Below the pieces are notes generated by a model that saw only the letters and a program-made list of their open reading frames with translations, ran no database searches and was not told the DNA's origin. Positions 8,184 through 15,427 of a DNA stretch of 64,000 nt are shown piece after piece. Both the position numbers and the translations under genes were made by a program. Source of the stretch: GCA-2705995 sp048267965. GTDB lineage: Bacteria; Bacteroidota; Bacteroidia; Flavobacteriales_G; Salibacteraceae. The stretch lies in contig JBLWWK010000001.1 in the NCBI GenBank assembly GCA_048267965.1, positions 310,001 to 374,000 on the forward strand, given 5' to 3'. The stretch's first letter is position 1, and each line of letters starts with the position of its first letter.

Positions 8184-9263
8184 ATGAAAAAGAATATGAA
8201 AAAGTGGATTAAAAGAGCGTTTCGGCTGGTTATACTGTTGATTTTGGGCTATTTACTCTACCAGTACGAAATGGTGATTTATGGTGTGAGACAAGGTGTT
8301 GGGCAAGCTAAAATATTGTTGAATACGCGCTCGGTAGAAGAGGTGTTGGCAGATTCTACTTTTCCGGATTCTCTCAAACAAAAAATCCATTTTATTCAAG
8401 AGGTGAGAGAGTTTGCCGTTAATGAATTGGGATTGGTTAATTCTGATAATTACACCACACTTTTCGATCAGAAAGGCGAGTCAGTACTCTGGGTAGTTTC
8501 TGCTTGTGAGCCGTATAGTTTAAACGAACATCAGTGGGATTATCCGTTTTTAGGAGCTCTAGGTTACAAAGGCTTTTTTAAGCCAGAATTAGCACAGAAA
8601 GAAGCCAAAGAGTTGAAAAAGCAAGGTTTCGATGTTTCAGTAGGAACCGTTTCTGCTTGGTCTACGTTGGGCTTTTTTAAAGATCCTATTTTGAGCAATA
8701 TGTTGTTGCGAGAAGAAGGGGATTTGGCCGAATTAATTATTCATGAGTTAACCCACGCAACTCTTTTTGTGAAGGGAGATGCAACGTTTAACGAGAATTT
8801 AGCCACTTTTATTGGTAAGCGAGGAGCAGAGCAATATTTATTGAGTAGGAACCCGATTTTAGAGACCAATAATGCTTTACAATCGTATTTAAATAAAGAG
8901 AACGATAAAGATATTTATGTTCAGTTCTTAATTGAGTCTACACAAAAACTGAAGACTTTTTATGCTGAACTCAACAAAGAAGGTGTGCTCGAAACCACAG
9001 ATTCTTTAAATGCGTTGAAATACAACGAAATTGAAAGGTTGCTGAGTTTTGCCGATACCTTGCCATTATCTAATAAAGACCGCTATTTATTTATTCGAGA
9101 AAAAGACACCTTGCCCAATAACACCTATTTTACAGGTTATGCCATGTATAGAAGTGCTCAAGACAGCCTAGAAAGTTTGTATAAAACAGAGTACAATACC
9201 GATTTAAAAGCGTTTTTAGCTGGCATGAAAAACCAGTTTGGAACGAGCGAAGTGAACAGGTGA
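8184..9263 (+). CDS. Membrane-anchored putative aminopeptidase (M90-like / Aminopep family)
   Basis: Residues 12-29 form one membrane segment (AFRLVILLILGYLLYQY) after a basic start, so the rest should be periplasmic. A zinc protease motif HELTH is at 187-191, preceded by LAELII and followed by ATLFVKGDATFNENLATFIG, where Glu204 is the likely third ligand. This layout matches the putative aminopeptidase family (Pfam Aminopep) known in proteobacteria and Bacteroidota; biochemical proof of activity in that family is thin. The start could be the ATG at 8184 or at 8196, because the first follows a terminator T run with no leader. Reverse-orientation copies of the GGTTCCTAC repeat are at 8640 and 8845; the second reads Ser-Arg-Asn-Pro, a different frame from most copies. 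Confidence 0.8.
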   Translation: MKKNMKKWIKRAFRLVILLILGYLLYQYEMVIYGVRQGVGQAKILLNTRSVEEVLADSTFPDSLKQKIHFIQEVREFAVNELGLVNSDNYTTLFDQKGESVLWVVSACEPYSLNEHQWDYPFLGALGYKGFFKPELAQKEAKELKKQGFDVSVGTVSAWSTLGFFKDPILSNMLLREEGDLAELIIHELTHATLFVKGDATFNENLATFIGKRGAEQYLLSRNPILETNNALQSYLNKENDKDIYVQFLIESTQKLKTFYAELNKEGVLETTDSLNALKYNEIERLLSFADTLPLSNKDRYLFIREKDTLPNNTYFTGYAMYRSAQDSLESLYKTEYNTDLKAFLAGMKNQFGTSEVNR

Positions 9264-9297
9264 CGCTATCCATTTTTAGATGAGGAGAAATGGGTTT

Positions 9298-9337
9298 CAT
9301 CTTTTTCAGAGAATCTAGCCCAGAATCTGTAAAAACC
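9298..9337. repeat. Hairpin repeat, copy A
   Basis: About 40 bases starting CATCTTTTTCAGAGAATC and shared with 9838-9876. It can fold: TTTTTCAGA pairs with TCTG(T)AAAAA across the loop with one bulge. In copy B the inner pair is AGAGA with TCTCT, so both copies keep a stem while their bases differ. Confidence 0.7.
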
Positions 9338-9431
9338 AAATTCGTTGTCAAAACGAATACCTGAATCATAAGGCAGTGTAGGTAACCCAAAACGTGAAGA
9401 AATCGCGAAGCCTTGGAGCGATTTTAGTTTT

Positions 9432-9461
9432 GGTGTTGCCGGTGCGTAGCAACACCTTTTT
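9432..9461 (+). terminator. Terminator-like hairpin downstream of the aminopeptidase gene
   Basis: Perfect 8-bp stem GGTGTTGC (9432-9439) with GCAACACC (9449-9456), nine-base loop, then five T. It lies 169 bases after the stop at 9263, so the message would carry a long 3' tail containing hairpin copy A. Confidence 0.75.
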
Positions 9462-9487
9462 ATGATTCTTGAACTTTTGTTCCCTCC

Positions 9488-9700
9488 CACCAGCTGGCTC
9501 AATAGCTCCCCAAGCTATTGCCCTATTTCAAGCCAAAAGAAATTAAGAAAAACCTCTTCGCTTTTTCTCCACACCAGCTGGCTCAATAGCTTCCCAAGTT
9601 ATTGCCCTATTTTAAGACAAAAGAAAGAGAAAAAACTTCTTCCCTTTTCCACAGCACCAGCTGGCTCAACAACTTCCCAAGTTGTTGCCCTGCTTCACCT
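9488..9700. repeat. Three tandem units of about 84 bases, each with a hairpin
   Basis: Units start at 9488, 9572 and 9655 with CACCAGCTGGCTCAA. Each has a hairpin followed by CCCT: CAATAGCT/AGCTATTG in unit 1 (9500-9520), CAATAGCTT/AAGTTATTG in unit 2 (9584-9604), CAACAACTT/AAGTTGTTG in unit 3 (9667-9687), with loops of three to five C-rich bases. Stem position 4 is T-A, T-A, C-G and position 6 is G-C, G-T, A-T, so the stems are kept by compensating changes. Units 1 and 2 share an A-rich tail (AAAAGAAA and CTTCTTC or CTCTTCG); unit 3 lacks it. Confidence 0.85.
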
Positions 9701-9837
9701 ACGTGCTTTGATTTTTTGAAAAAATCGCAACTGCGGTGGCAAAAACATCTATCACTTACAAAAGACACAGCATCCGATTTTCAATCGAATTTGAATTTGA
9801 GCACTTTTTGTTATTGAACAATAAAACTCGACATTTT

Positions 9838-9876
9838 CATCTTTTTCAGAGAATCGAGCCCAGAATCTCTAAAAAA
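9838..9876. repeat. Hairpin repeat, copy B
   Basis: Second copy of the element at 9298-9337, same orientation, 540 bases away, on the other side of the tandem units. Arms TTTTTCAGAGA and TCTCTAAAAAA pair with one mismatch. Confidence 0.7.
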
Positions 9877-9985
9877 CTTAATCAAGATGGTAGAATTGAA
9901 ATTTTCGGCCTCGATATGATTGGAAGGCTAATACGTTTTAATGATTACTCAATCGTTAATGGTAAATTTTGAGTAAAGTTGGTTA

Positions 9986-9997
9986 CGGTTCCTACCG
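9986..9997 (+). repeat. Intergenic copy of the GGTTCCTAC repeat, full 12-base form
   Basis: CGGTTCCTACCG, one of five copies in the window with the whole imperfect palindrome (CGGT, four bases, ACCG). The others are 35209-35220, 41689-41700, 54589-54600 and 59923-59934. Confidence 0.9.
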
Positions 9998-10032
9998 ATA
10001 GAGAGAAAGAAAAACAGGAGTGATTTAAACGA

Positions 10033-10066
10033 AAAAACCTCGAAAAGCATGCTTTTCGAGGTTTTT
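10033..10066. terminator. Bidirectional terminator after groEL
   Basis: A perfect 34-base palindrome centred between 10049 and 10050: five A, CCTCGAAAAGC, ATGC centre and the mirror ending in five T. It lies 27 bases past the groEL stop on the minus strand and could also stop transcripts arriving on the plus strand. Confidence 0.93.
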
Positions 10067-10092
10067 GATGTATGAGAAAGGGTAAGGTGTGA

Positions 10093-11739
10093 TTACATCA
10101 TACCTGGCATGCCGCCACCCATTCCACCTGGCATACCGCCTGGCATTCCAGCTGGCATGTCTTCTTCTTCTTCTGCTAATACACACTCAGTTGTAAGTAG
10201 CATACCTGCGATAGAAGATGCGTTTTCGATAGCTACACGCGTTACTTTAGTTGGGTCGATAACACCAGCAGCGTATAGGTTTTCGAATACTTCTGTGCGT
10301 GCATTGTAACCAAAGTCGTTTTCGCCTTCGAGTACTTTTTGTACAATTACGGCTCCTTCGCCACCAGCGTTACGAACGATCTGGCGTAATGGCTCTTCAA
10401 GTGCACGTTTCACAATCTTGATACCTGTAGTTTCATCGTTGTTGTCTCCTGTTAAATCGGTAACAGCAGCAATTGAACGAATTAAAGCTACACCACCACC
10501 AGGAACAATACCTTCTTCAACCGCAGCGCGCGTTGCAGCAAGAGCATCGTCTACACGGTCTTTTTTCTCTTTCATTTCTACTTCAGTAGCAGCACCAATG
10601 TAAAGAACTGCAACACCACCCGCTAATTTAGCTAGACGCTCTTGTAGTTTTTCTCTATCGTAATCTGAAGTTGTTGATTCGATTTGAGCTTTAATTTGGT
10701 TTTTGCGAGCTTCGATGTTATCAGAATCTCCAGCACCGTTGATAATTGTAGTGTTGTCTTTATCGATTTCTACTTTCTCAGCCGTTCCTAAATCTTCTAG
10801 GGTAGCATCTTCTAATTTGCGACCTTGCTCTTCAGAAATTACTTGACCACCTGTTAAGATAGCGATGTCTTCTAGCATTGCTTTTCTTCTGTCTCCGAAA
10901 CCTGGAGCTTTAACAGCAGCTACTTTTAACGATCCGCGTAATTTGTTTACTACTAATGTAGCTAACGCTTCGCTGTCAACATCTTCAGCAATAATTAATA
11001 ATGGTTTTCCAGTTTGAGCTGTTTTTTCAAGAACAGGTAGAAGGTCTTTCATGGTAGAAATCTTCTTGTCGAAGATTAAAATGAAAGGGTTTTCTAGGTC
11101 TGCAACCATTTTCTCAGAGTCGGTTACAAAGTATGGAGAAAGGTAACCACGATCGAACTGCATACCTTCTACAGTAGTTACTTCTGTTTCGGTTCCTTTT
11201 GCTTCTTCAACAGTGATTACACCATCTTTACCTACCACTTTCATTGCTTCTGCAATTAGTTTTCCAATTGCTTCATCGTTGTTAGCAGAGATAGTAGCAA
11301 CTTGTTCAATTTTGCTGTTATCGTCACCTACTTCGTTGCTCATTTCTTTAAGCTTAGCAACAACCGCTTTAACAGCTTTGTCGATACCGCGCTTTAAATC
11401 CATTGGGTTAGCACCCGCAGCCACGTTTTTAAGGCCTGTGTTAACAATAGATTGAGCTAAAACAGTAGCCGTAGTAGTTCCGTCACCTGCAACATCTGCA
11501 GTTTTAGAAGCTACTTCTTTTACCATTTGAGCGCCCATGTTTTCGATAGCATCTTTCAGTTCGATTTCTTTTGCTACTGAAACACCATCTTTAGTTACGG
11601 CAGGAGCACCGAATTTTTTATCGATAACAACGTTTCTACCTTTTGGTCCTAATGTTACCTTAACTGCATTAGCAAGAGCATCTACACCATTTCTTAGGCG
11701 ATCTCTAGCTTCCACATCAAATACTATATCTTTAGCCAT
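10093..11739 (-). CDS. groL: 60 kDa chaperonin GroEL
   Basis: ATP-driven protein folding chamber subunit working with GroES. The 548 residues start MAKDIVFDVEARDRLRNGV and carry the ATP-binding motifs NVVIDKKFGAP and GDGTTTATVLAQS (about 86-98), plus the conserved AAVEEGIVPGGGVAL (about 404-418). The C terminus is the usual Gly-Gly-Met tail. Length and sequence are entirely normal. It lies 42 bases after groES and is closed by the palindromic terminator at 10033. No copy of the GGTTCCTAC repeat lies inside, as expected for a protein under strong constraint. Confidence 0.99.
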   Translation of the reverse strand: MAKDIVFDVEARDRLRNGVDALANAVKVTLGPKGRNVVIDKKFGAPAVTKDGVSVAKEIELKDAIENMGAQMVKEVASKTADVAGDGTTTATVLAQSIVNTGLKNVAAGANPMDLKRGIDKAVKAVVAKLKEMSNEVGDDNSKIEQVATISANNDEAIGKLIAEAMKVVGKDGVITVEEAKGTETEVTTVEGMQFDRGYLSPYFVTDSEKMVADLENPFILIFDKKISTMKDLLPVLEKTAQTGKPLLIIAEDVDSEALATLVVNKLRGSLKVAAVKAPGFGDRRKAMLEDIAILTGGQVISEEQGRKLEDATLEDLGTAEKVEIDKDNTTIINGAGDSDNIEARKNQIKAQIESTTSDYDREKLQERLAKLAGGVAVLYIGAATEVEMKEKKDRVDDALAATRAAVEEGIVPGGGVALIRSIAAVTDLTGDNNDETTGIKIVKRALEEPLRQIVRNAGGEGAVIVQKVLEGENDFGYNARTEVFENLYAAGVIDPTKVTRVAIENASSIAGMLLTTECVLAEEEEDMPAGMPGGMPGGMGGGMPGMM

Positions 11740-11781
11740 CTTTTATCTTGTTTTAAAAAATTTAAAGAATTCTCTTTTTAC

Positions 11782-12060
11782 TTAGACAATTGCAAAAATG
11801 TCTGATTCACGCATGATTAAATACTCTTCACCTTCGAAGTTAACTTCAGTACCTGAGTACTTTCCGTAAAGCACAGTATCGCCAACTTTTACAGTCATTG
11901 GCTCATCTGGCTTGCCATTACCAACTGCTACAACAGTTCCTCTTTGAGGCTTTTCTTTTGCAGTGTCTGGAATAATAATTCCGCTCGCAGTTTTTTCTTC
12001 TGCAGCTGCAGCTTGTACTACTACTCTGTCTGCTAAAGGCTTAATATTCAATTCTGCCAT
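11782..12060 (-). CDS. groS: 10 kDa co-chaperonin GroES
   Basis: Lid of the GroEL chamber. The 92 residues contain the family start IKPLADRVVVQ, the mobile loop with KTASGIIIPDTAKEKPQRG (about 23-41) and GDTVLYGKYSGTEV near 62-75. It is the first gene of groES-groEL. I looked for a CIRCE operator (TTAGCACTC, nine bases, GAGTGCTAA) in the 190 bases upstream and did not find one, so heat regulation, if present, uses another route. Confidence 0.99.
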   Translation of the reverse strand: MAELNIKPLADRVVVQAAAAEEKTASGIIIPDTAKEKPQRGTVVAVGNGKPDEPMTVKVGDTVLYGKYSGTEVNFEGEEYLIMRESDIFAIV

Positions 12061-12140
12061 GTTTTATAAATTTTGAGTTAAACGATATTTTCAATTTCTA
12101 CAGGCAGTGCTTTCAGAATTTGTGCCATTGCTAAATGGCG

Positions 12141-12149
12141 GGTTCCTAC
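12141..12149 (+). repeat. Intergenic copy of GGTTCCTAC between secG and groES
   Basis: Context GCGGGTTCCTACCTAC, about 80 bases upstream of the groES start (which is on the other strand) and next to the secG terminator. Not part of any hairpin that I can see. Confidence 0.9.
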
Positions 12150-12183
12150 CTACATTTTTGACAGATTCGCCAAAGTTGAGAGC

Positions 12184-12219
12184 AAAAAAAATGTCAGCCT
12201 GCTGACAGACTGACATTTT
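12184..12219 (-). terminator. Terminator of the miaB-secG operon
   Basis: Ten-bp stem, AAAATGTCAG (12188-12197) with CTGACATTTT (12210-12219), loop of twelve bases. Read on the minus strand it is followed by seven T (A run 12184-12190). It lies 34 bases past the secG stop. Confidence 0.88.
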
Positions 12220-12252
12220 CTATATCGCGTTCGGCATTGCCGATGCTATTTC

Positions 12253-12597
12253 TTATTGTTCACCATCTAAATCTTCTGGTAGAGGCATGTTGCCCGCAGG
12301 CATATTTTGTTGTTGAGAAGGAACCTCTTGAATACCTTCTTCGAACGTGCTTTCTTCTCTTTGTACCGTATCACCTGAACTCATTACGGTAGGAGCCGCA
12401 ATACTTAATACCATAAGAGTAATTACCAATGTCCAAGTTGCTTTCTCTAAAAAGTCGGCTGTTCTGCGAACACCACCAATTTGATTGGCAGATGAAAAAC
12501 CAGCAGCTAAACCACCACCTTTAGAATTTTGAATTAGAATTACGCCAATTAATAGTAAACAAACAATGGCGATTAAAATCATTAAAAATAAACCCAT
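12253..12597 (-). CDS. secG: Preprotein translocase subunit SecG
   Basis: Small SecYEG channel subunit. Two membrane segments are visible: about 3-22 (LFLMILIAIVCLLLIGVILI) and about 52-70 (ATWTLVITLMVLSIAAPTV), separated by the family loop IQNSKGGGLAAGFSSANQIGG. The C-terminal tail (about 75-114) is acidic and Gln/Pro/Met-rich and probably disordered, longer than in E. coli but common in Bacteroidota. It is last in the operon, eleven bases after the TPR gene. Confidence 0.95.
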   Translation of the reverse strand: MGLFLMILIAIVCLLLIGVILIQNSKGGGLAAGFSSANQIGGVRRTADFLEKATWTLVITLMVLSIAAPTVMSSGDTVQREESTFEEGIQEVPSQQQNMPAGNMPLPEDLDGEQ

Positions 12598-12608
12598 AAC
12601 AAATGGTA

Positions 12609-13646
12609 TTAGTTCTTCAATTTTTGAATAAGGCCTGCAAAGTAAGTTTTTTTCTCTGGATATTTCAACATCAACTTTTTGTAGACTGAAATTGCTTTAC
12701 CCGTATTGCCTTGATGAGCGTAAATTTTTGCGAGTGTTTCGGTAACAAACTCTTCGTTGTCTACTATACTCATTCGAGCAGCATCTACCGGATTATCGAA
12801 GCCCATTTGGTCTGAGCGCGGTATCTGCGGATCGTTTTGTATAAACTCATCAATGAGTTTTTGCGTTTGTGCTTTTTCTTTAGATTTTTTCTCTGCACGT
12901 TGTTGAGTTTGGGTGTGCAGCCAATCGTTAAGTGATTTTGCCTGTAAAACTTCTTGTTGGTGGGTAGGTGAAATGGTTTTTGAAGATGAATTTTCCGTTT
13001 TTTCATCTTCGTTACTAATTTCTGCCGGAAGTTGCTCGTAAGAGGTTTCTAGCGAAAAAGCGTGACTTAAAATTTCTTTTTCTAAATGCCCTAAATCTTG
13101 GGTTTCTTCTTGGCTATCGACTGTATTTTCTTCTCGGGTAACTTCAAAATCTTGCTCATCGGTAGTGCTTTCAGAAGAGGTAAAGCTCAATTGCGTAATG
13201 GGTATAGGTTGTGCAAACTGAGTGGTTTCTTCTTCTGATGTTTCGGCTTTTTGAGAAACTAAATGGTGTGAAGAAGGGGCATTTTCTTCTGTTGATTGGT
13301 TTCTGTAGGAACCGACTTCGGGTTCCTTCGGTGATGAGACATCTACTTTTGCATCTTTTTCTGCTTTTTGAGTCGATTCTTCGTGAGAAAATTGATCAAT
13401 AGCGGAAATTAATTGCTGCTGATAAATGAGTTCGTACAGTAGCTTTCGATCATTAGCATAAAGGGCGGCAAGTTTAAGCTGGCGATGAAAATGCAAGTGT
13501 TTTTTCTCGTGCATCAGCTTGGTAAGCATCAATTGTGCTTCTTTAAAATACGGGAAGTTTTTGATGACATCGCGCAGTAATTCCTCATCGATTTGTGAAA
13601 TTCGATCAGGGTGTTCTAACGCTGCTATAATTTGATCATGAATCAT
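12609..13646 (-). CDS. Hypothetical TPR-ending protein
   Basis: No named family recognised. Residues about 1-90 are helical (AALEHPDRISQIDEELLRDV, then NFPYFKEAQLMLTKLMHEK) and resemble the start of a helical repeat protein. About 90-270 is low-complexity, rich in Glu, Ser, Thr and Gln. The C terminus (about 295-345: FVTETLAKIYAHQGNTGKAI, then YKKLMLKYPEKK) is a single clear TPR-type unit. No signal peptide, so it is probably cytoplasmic. Genes of this shape often lie between lptE and secG in Bacteroidota, which hints at a link to envelope assembly; that is inference. An inverted pair of the GGTTCCTAC repeat lies inside (13305-13329). Confidence 0.75.
   Translation of the reverse strand: MIHDQIIAALEHPDRISQIDEELLRDVIKNFPYFKEAQLMLTKLMHEKKHLHFHRQLKLAALYANDRKLLYELIYQQQLISAIDQFSHEESTQKAEKDAKVDVSSPKEPEVGSYRNQSTEENAPSSHHLVSQKAETSEEETTQFAQPIPITQLSFTSSESTTDEQDFEVTREENTVDSQEETQDLGHLEKEILSHAFSLETSYEQLPAEISNEDEKTENSSSKTISPTHQQEVLQAKSLNDWLHTQTQQRAEKKSKEKAQTQKLIDEFIQNDPQIPRSDQMGFDNPVDAARMSIVDNEEFVTETLAKIYAHQGNTGKAISVYKKLMLKYPEKKTYFAGLIQKLKN
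13305..13329. repeat. Inverted pair of the GGTTCCTAC-type repeat inside a gene
   Basis: GTAGGAACC (13305-13313) faces GGTTCCTTC (13321-13329). AGGAACC and GGTTCCT form a perfect 7-bp inverted repeat with a seven-base spacer. In the protein, the first copy reads Gly-Ser-Tyr, an uncommon frame for this repeat, in the low-complexity part. Confidence 0.8.
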
Positions 13647-13649
13647 AGT

Positions 13650-14156
13650 TTACCAATCTCCAATAGCGGCATTTAGAATGTCTTGGGTAAGCTGGCCAAC
13701 AATGCTTTCTACCAAATCGGCTTCAACGCTTGATAAGCTTTGAGAACTATCGTAATCTTCGTAGCGGGTAAAGCTTCTTTCGAAACTCTGTTTTTCGTTT
13801 AACGTGTTGGTAAACCGAACGTTAACCGTAATAGATAATCGGTTTAATGCCGTTTGCTCATCTCCCGTAATGGCTACTGGTTCTGTGCGGTAATTGGTGA
13901 TTTCTCCTTCGAATTGCAACTCACCGTTTTGACTCAAAATTTTCAAGTTGGTTTGTTGCAGAAAGATGTCTTTCATTGATTCTGTAAACCCTTGAGAAAG
14001 GGTAGGAGGTGCCAGCGGAGCAAAGTTTTCGAAAAACTGAATAGAAACGCTTTTGGCATCGGTGCTTATACCTGTAAAAGAATACTTTACCGAACATTGA
14101 ATAAACAATGCAGACAAAAGGCTTAAAAGCATAATTGAGCTGAGAATGCGTTTCAT
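13650..14156 (-). CDS. lptE: LptE-type outer-membrane LPS assembly lipoprotein
   Basis: Lipoprotein signal at 1-21 with Cys21 in ALFIQC. The mature part begins SVKYSFTGIS and continues KSVSIQFFENFAPLAPPTL, NYRTEPVAITGDEQTALNRL and ITVNVRFTNTL, the pattern of the Bacteroidota LptE family. LptE plugs the LptD barrel that inserts lipopolysaccharide into the outer leaflet. It is 168 residues, normal. Its start overlaps the stop of the upstream regulator gene by one base (TAATG) and the TPR gene follows after three bases, so co-expression is certain. Confidence 0.9.
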   Translation of the reverse strand: MKRILSSIMLLSLLSALFIQCSVKYSFTGISTDAKSVSIQFFENFAPLAPPTLSQGFTESMKDIFLQQTNLKILSQNGELQFEGEITNYRTEPVAITGDEQTALNRLSITVNVRFTNTLNEKQSFERSFTRYEDYDSSQSLSSVEADLVESIVGQLTQDILNAAIGDW

Positions 14157-15424
14157 TAATTCAAGTTATATTCTTTAATTTTTCGGTAAAGGGTTCGTTC
14201 AGAAATCCCTAAATCTCTTGCCGCATATTTGCGTTTTCCTTGATGTTTTTCGAGTGCTTTTTTAATGAGCTCTCGTTCTTTTTCTTCGAGCGAAAGAGAT
14301 TCTTCAATTTCTAAATGCTCTTGAAATTCTTCTTCCTGATCGTGAGAAATTGTTGGAGAAGATACGTTTTGAGGCGTTTCATGATCTCTGTAAGCCATTA
14401 AGGCTTTAGTTTCAGATTGATGATGGCCATCTGTTTGTAAATCTTGATAAAAACGCTGTACCACTTGTGCGTTGTCTTCTGCTACTTCTTGCCCTTTGTT
14501 TTGCATCAACTCTAAAACGATTTTTTTGAGATCGTTCATGTCATTACGGAGTTCAAAAAGCACTTTATAGAGAATTTCGCGTTCGTTCAAATCTTCTTTT
14601 CCCGATTTGCCAGGCATCACAACCGGTAATCGTTCTTCAGAAAAATCGGGCAAGTAATGCATAAGTGTGTGTGCATCGGCCTCCCTCTCTGTTTCTAGAA
14701 TCGAAATTTGTTCGGTAATGTTTTTCAGTTGCCTAACATTACCGTGCCAAGGGTAATTGTTGAGAATTTCAGCTGCTTCTGCGGTTAATCGCAAAGTGGG
14801 CATTCTATATTTTTCAGCAAAATCACTAGCAAATTTTCTAAAAAGAAGGTGAATGTCTTCTCTTCGTTCCCGCAAAGGCGGAATACTCACCGGAACTGTG
14901 TTGAGGCGATAAAAAAGATCTTCTCTGAAACGCTCTTTGCGAATAGCTTCTGGTATGTTAACATTGGTGGCTGCTACCACGCGCACATCAATTTTTTCAG
15001 ACTTTGAAGAACCCACTTTCATAAATTCACCAGACTCTAACACACGCAGTAGTTTCACTTGCGTTTGCATGGGCATTTCGGCAATTTCATCTAAAAAGAT
15101 GGTTCCACCGTTGGCTTCTTCAAAATATCCTTTTCGCTCGCCTGTAGCGCCAGTGAAAGATCCTTTAACATGGCCAAAAAGCTCAGAATCCATGGTTCCT
15201 TCAGGAATGGCTCCACAATTAACAGCCACATACTTATTGTGCTTTCTAGTGCTGTATGCGTGAATAATTTGCGGAATGGTCTCTTTACCAACACCACTCT
15301 CGCCAGTAACCAAAACCGATAAATCGGTAGGAGCCACTTGCAAAGCTGTTTCAATGGCTCTGTTGAGACCTTGGCTGTTTCCTATTAAACCGAATCGCTG
15401 CTTTACGCTTTGAAGATTGGCCAT
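14156..15424 (-). CDS. Sigma-54-type AAA+ transcription activator without receiver domain
   Basis: AAA+ domain at about 10-240: Walker A GESGVGKE (41-48), the sigma-54 contact loop as GSFTGA (88-93, Ser in place of the usual Ala), Walker B GTIFLDEIAEM and the sensor region VRVVAATNVNI. A linker rich in Glu and Gln (about 270-375) follows, then a Fis-type helix-turn-helix at the end (AARDLGISERTLYRKIKEY). The N terminus starts directly with the AAA+ domain, so there is no phosphorylation input; control must come from partner proteins or level. It sits between miaB (three bases upstream) and lptE. Targets cannot be read from sequence. Confidence 0.93.
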   Translation of the reverse strand: MANLQSVKQRFGLIGNSQGLNRAIETALQVAPTDLSVLVTGESGVGKETIPQIIHAYSTRKHNKYVAVNCGAIPEGTMDSELFGHVKGSFTGATGERKGYFEEANGGTIFLDEIAEMPMQTQVKLLRVLESGEFMKVGSSKSEKIDVRVVAATNVNIPEAIRKERFREDLFYRLNTVPVSIPPLRERREDIHLLFRKFASDFAEKYRMPTLRLTAEAAEILNNYPWHGNVRQLKNITEQISILETEREADAHTLMHYLPDFSEERLPVVMPGKSGKEDLNEREILYKVLFELRNDMNDLKKIVLELMQNKGQEVAEDNAQVVQRFYQDLQTDGHHQSETKALMAYRDHETPQNVSSPTISHDQEEEFQEHLEIEESLSLEEKERELIKKALEKHQGKRKYAARDLGISERTLYRKIKEYNLN

Positions 15425-15427
15425 TTG

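Larger units (their letters stand above)
9264..10092. other. 829-base gene-free region with hairpin repeats
   Basis: No convincing gene. Short open frames here run through repeats and lack family features. In order the region holds: a hairpin repeat copy A (9298-9337), an inverted box ATTCGTTGTCAAAACGAATAC without its last base limit (9340-9360), a terminator (9432-9461), three tandem hairpin units of about 84 bases (9488-9700), hairpin repeat copy B (9838-9876), a full CGGTTCCTACCG repeat (9986-9997) and a bidirectional terminator (10033-10066). It separates a plus-strand block from the minus-strand groEL. Confidence 0.75.

Noticed and set aside
9488..9700. Possible CRISPR array
   Set aside because: Three units of about 84 bases that are similar along their whole length; no short constant repeat with unique spacers and no cas gene in the window.
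9462..9817. Overlapping open frames of 85 and 71 codons with repeated SWLN...SYCPI peptides
   Set aside because: They are translations of the three tandem hairpin units in different frames; no start signal, no family, and the stem-keeping changes act on DNA or RNA, not codons.
12061..12250. CIRCE operator upstream of groES
   Set aside because: AGTGCTTT near 12107 recalls half a site, but no GAGTGCTAA/TTAGCACTC pair with nine-base spacing exists.
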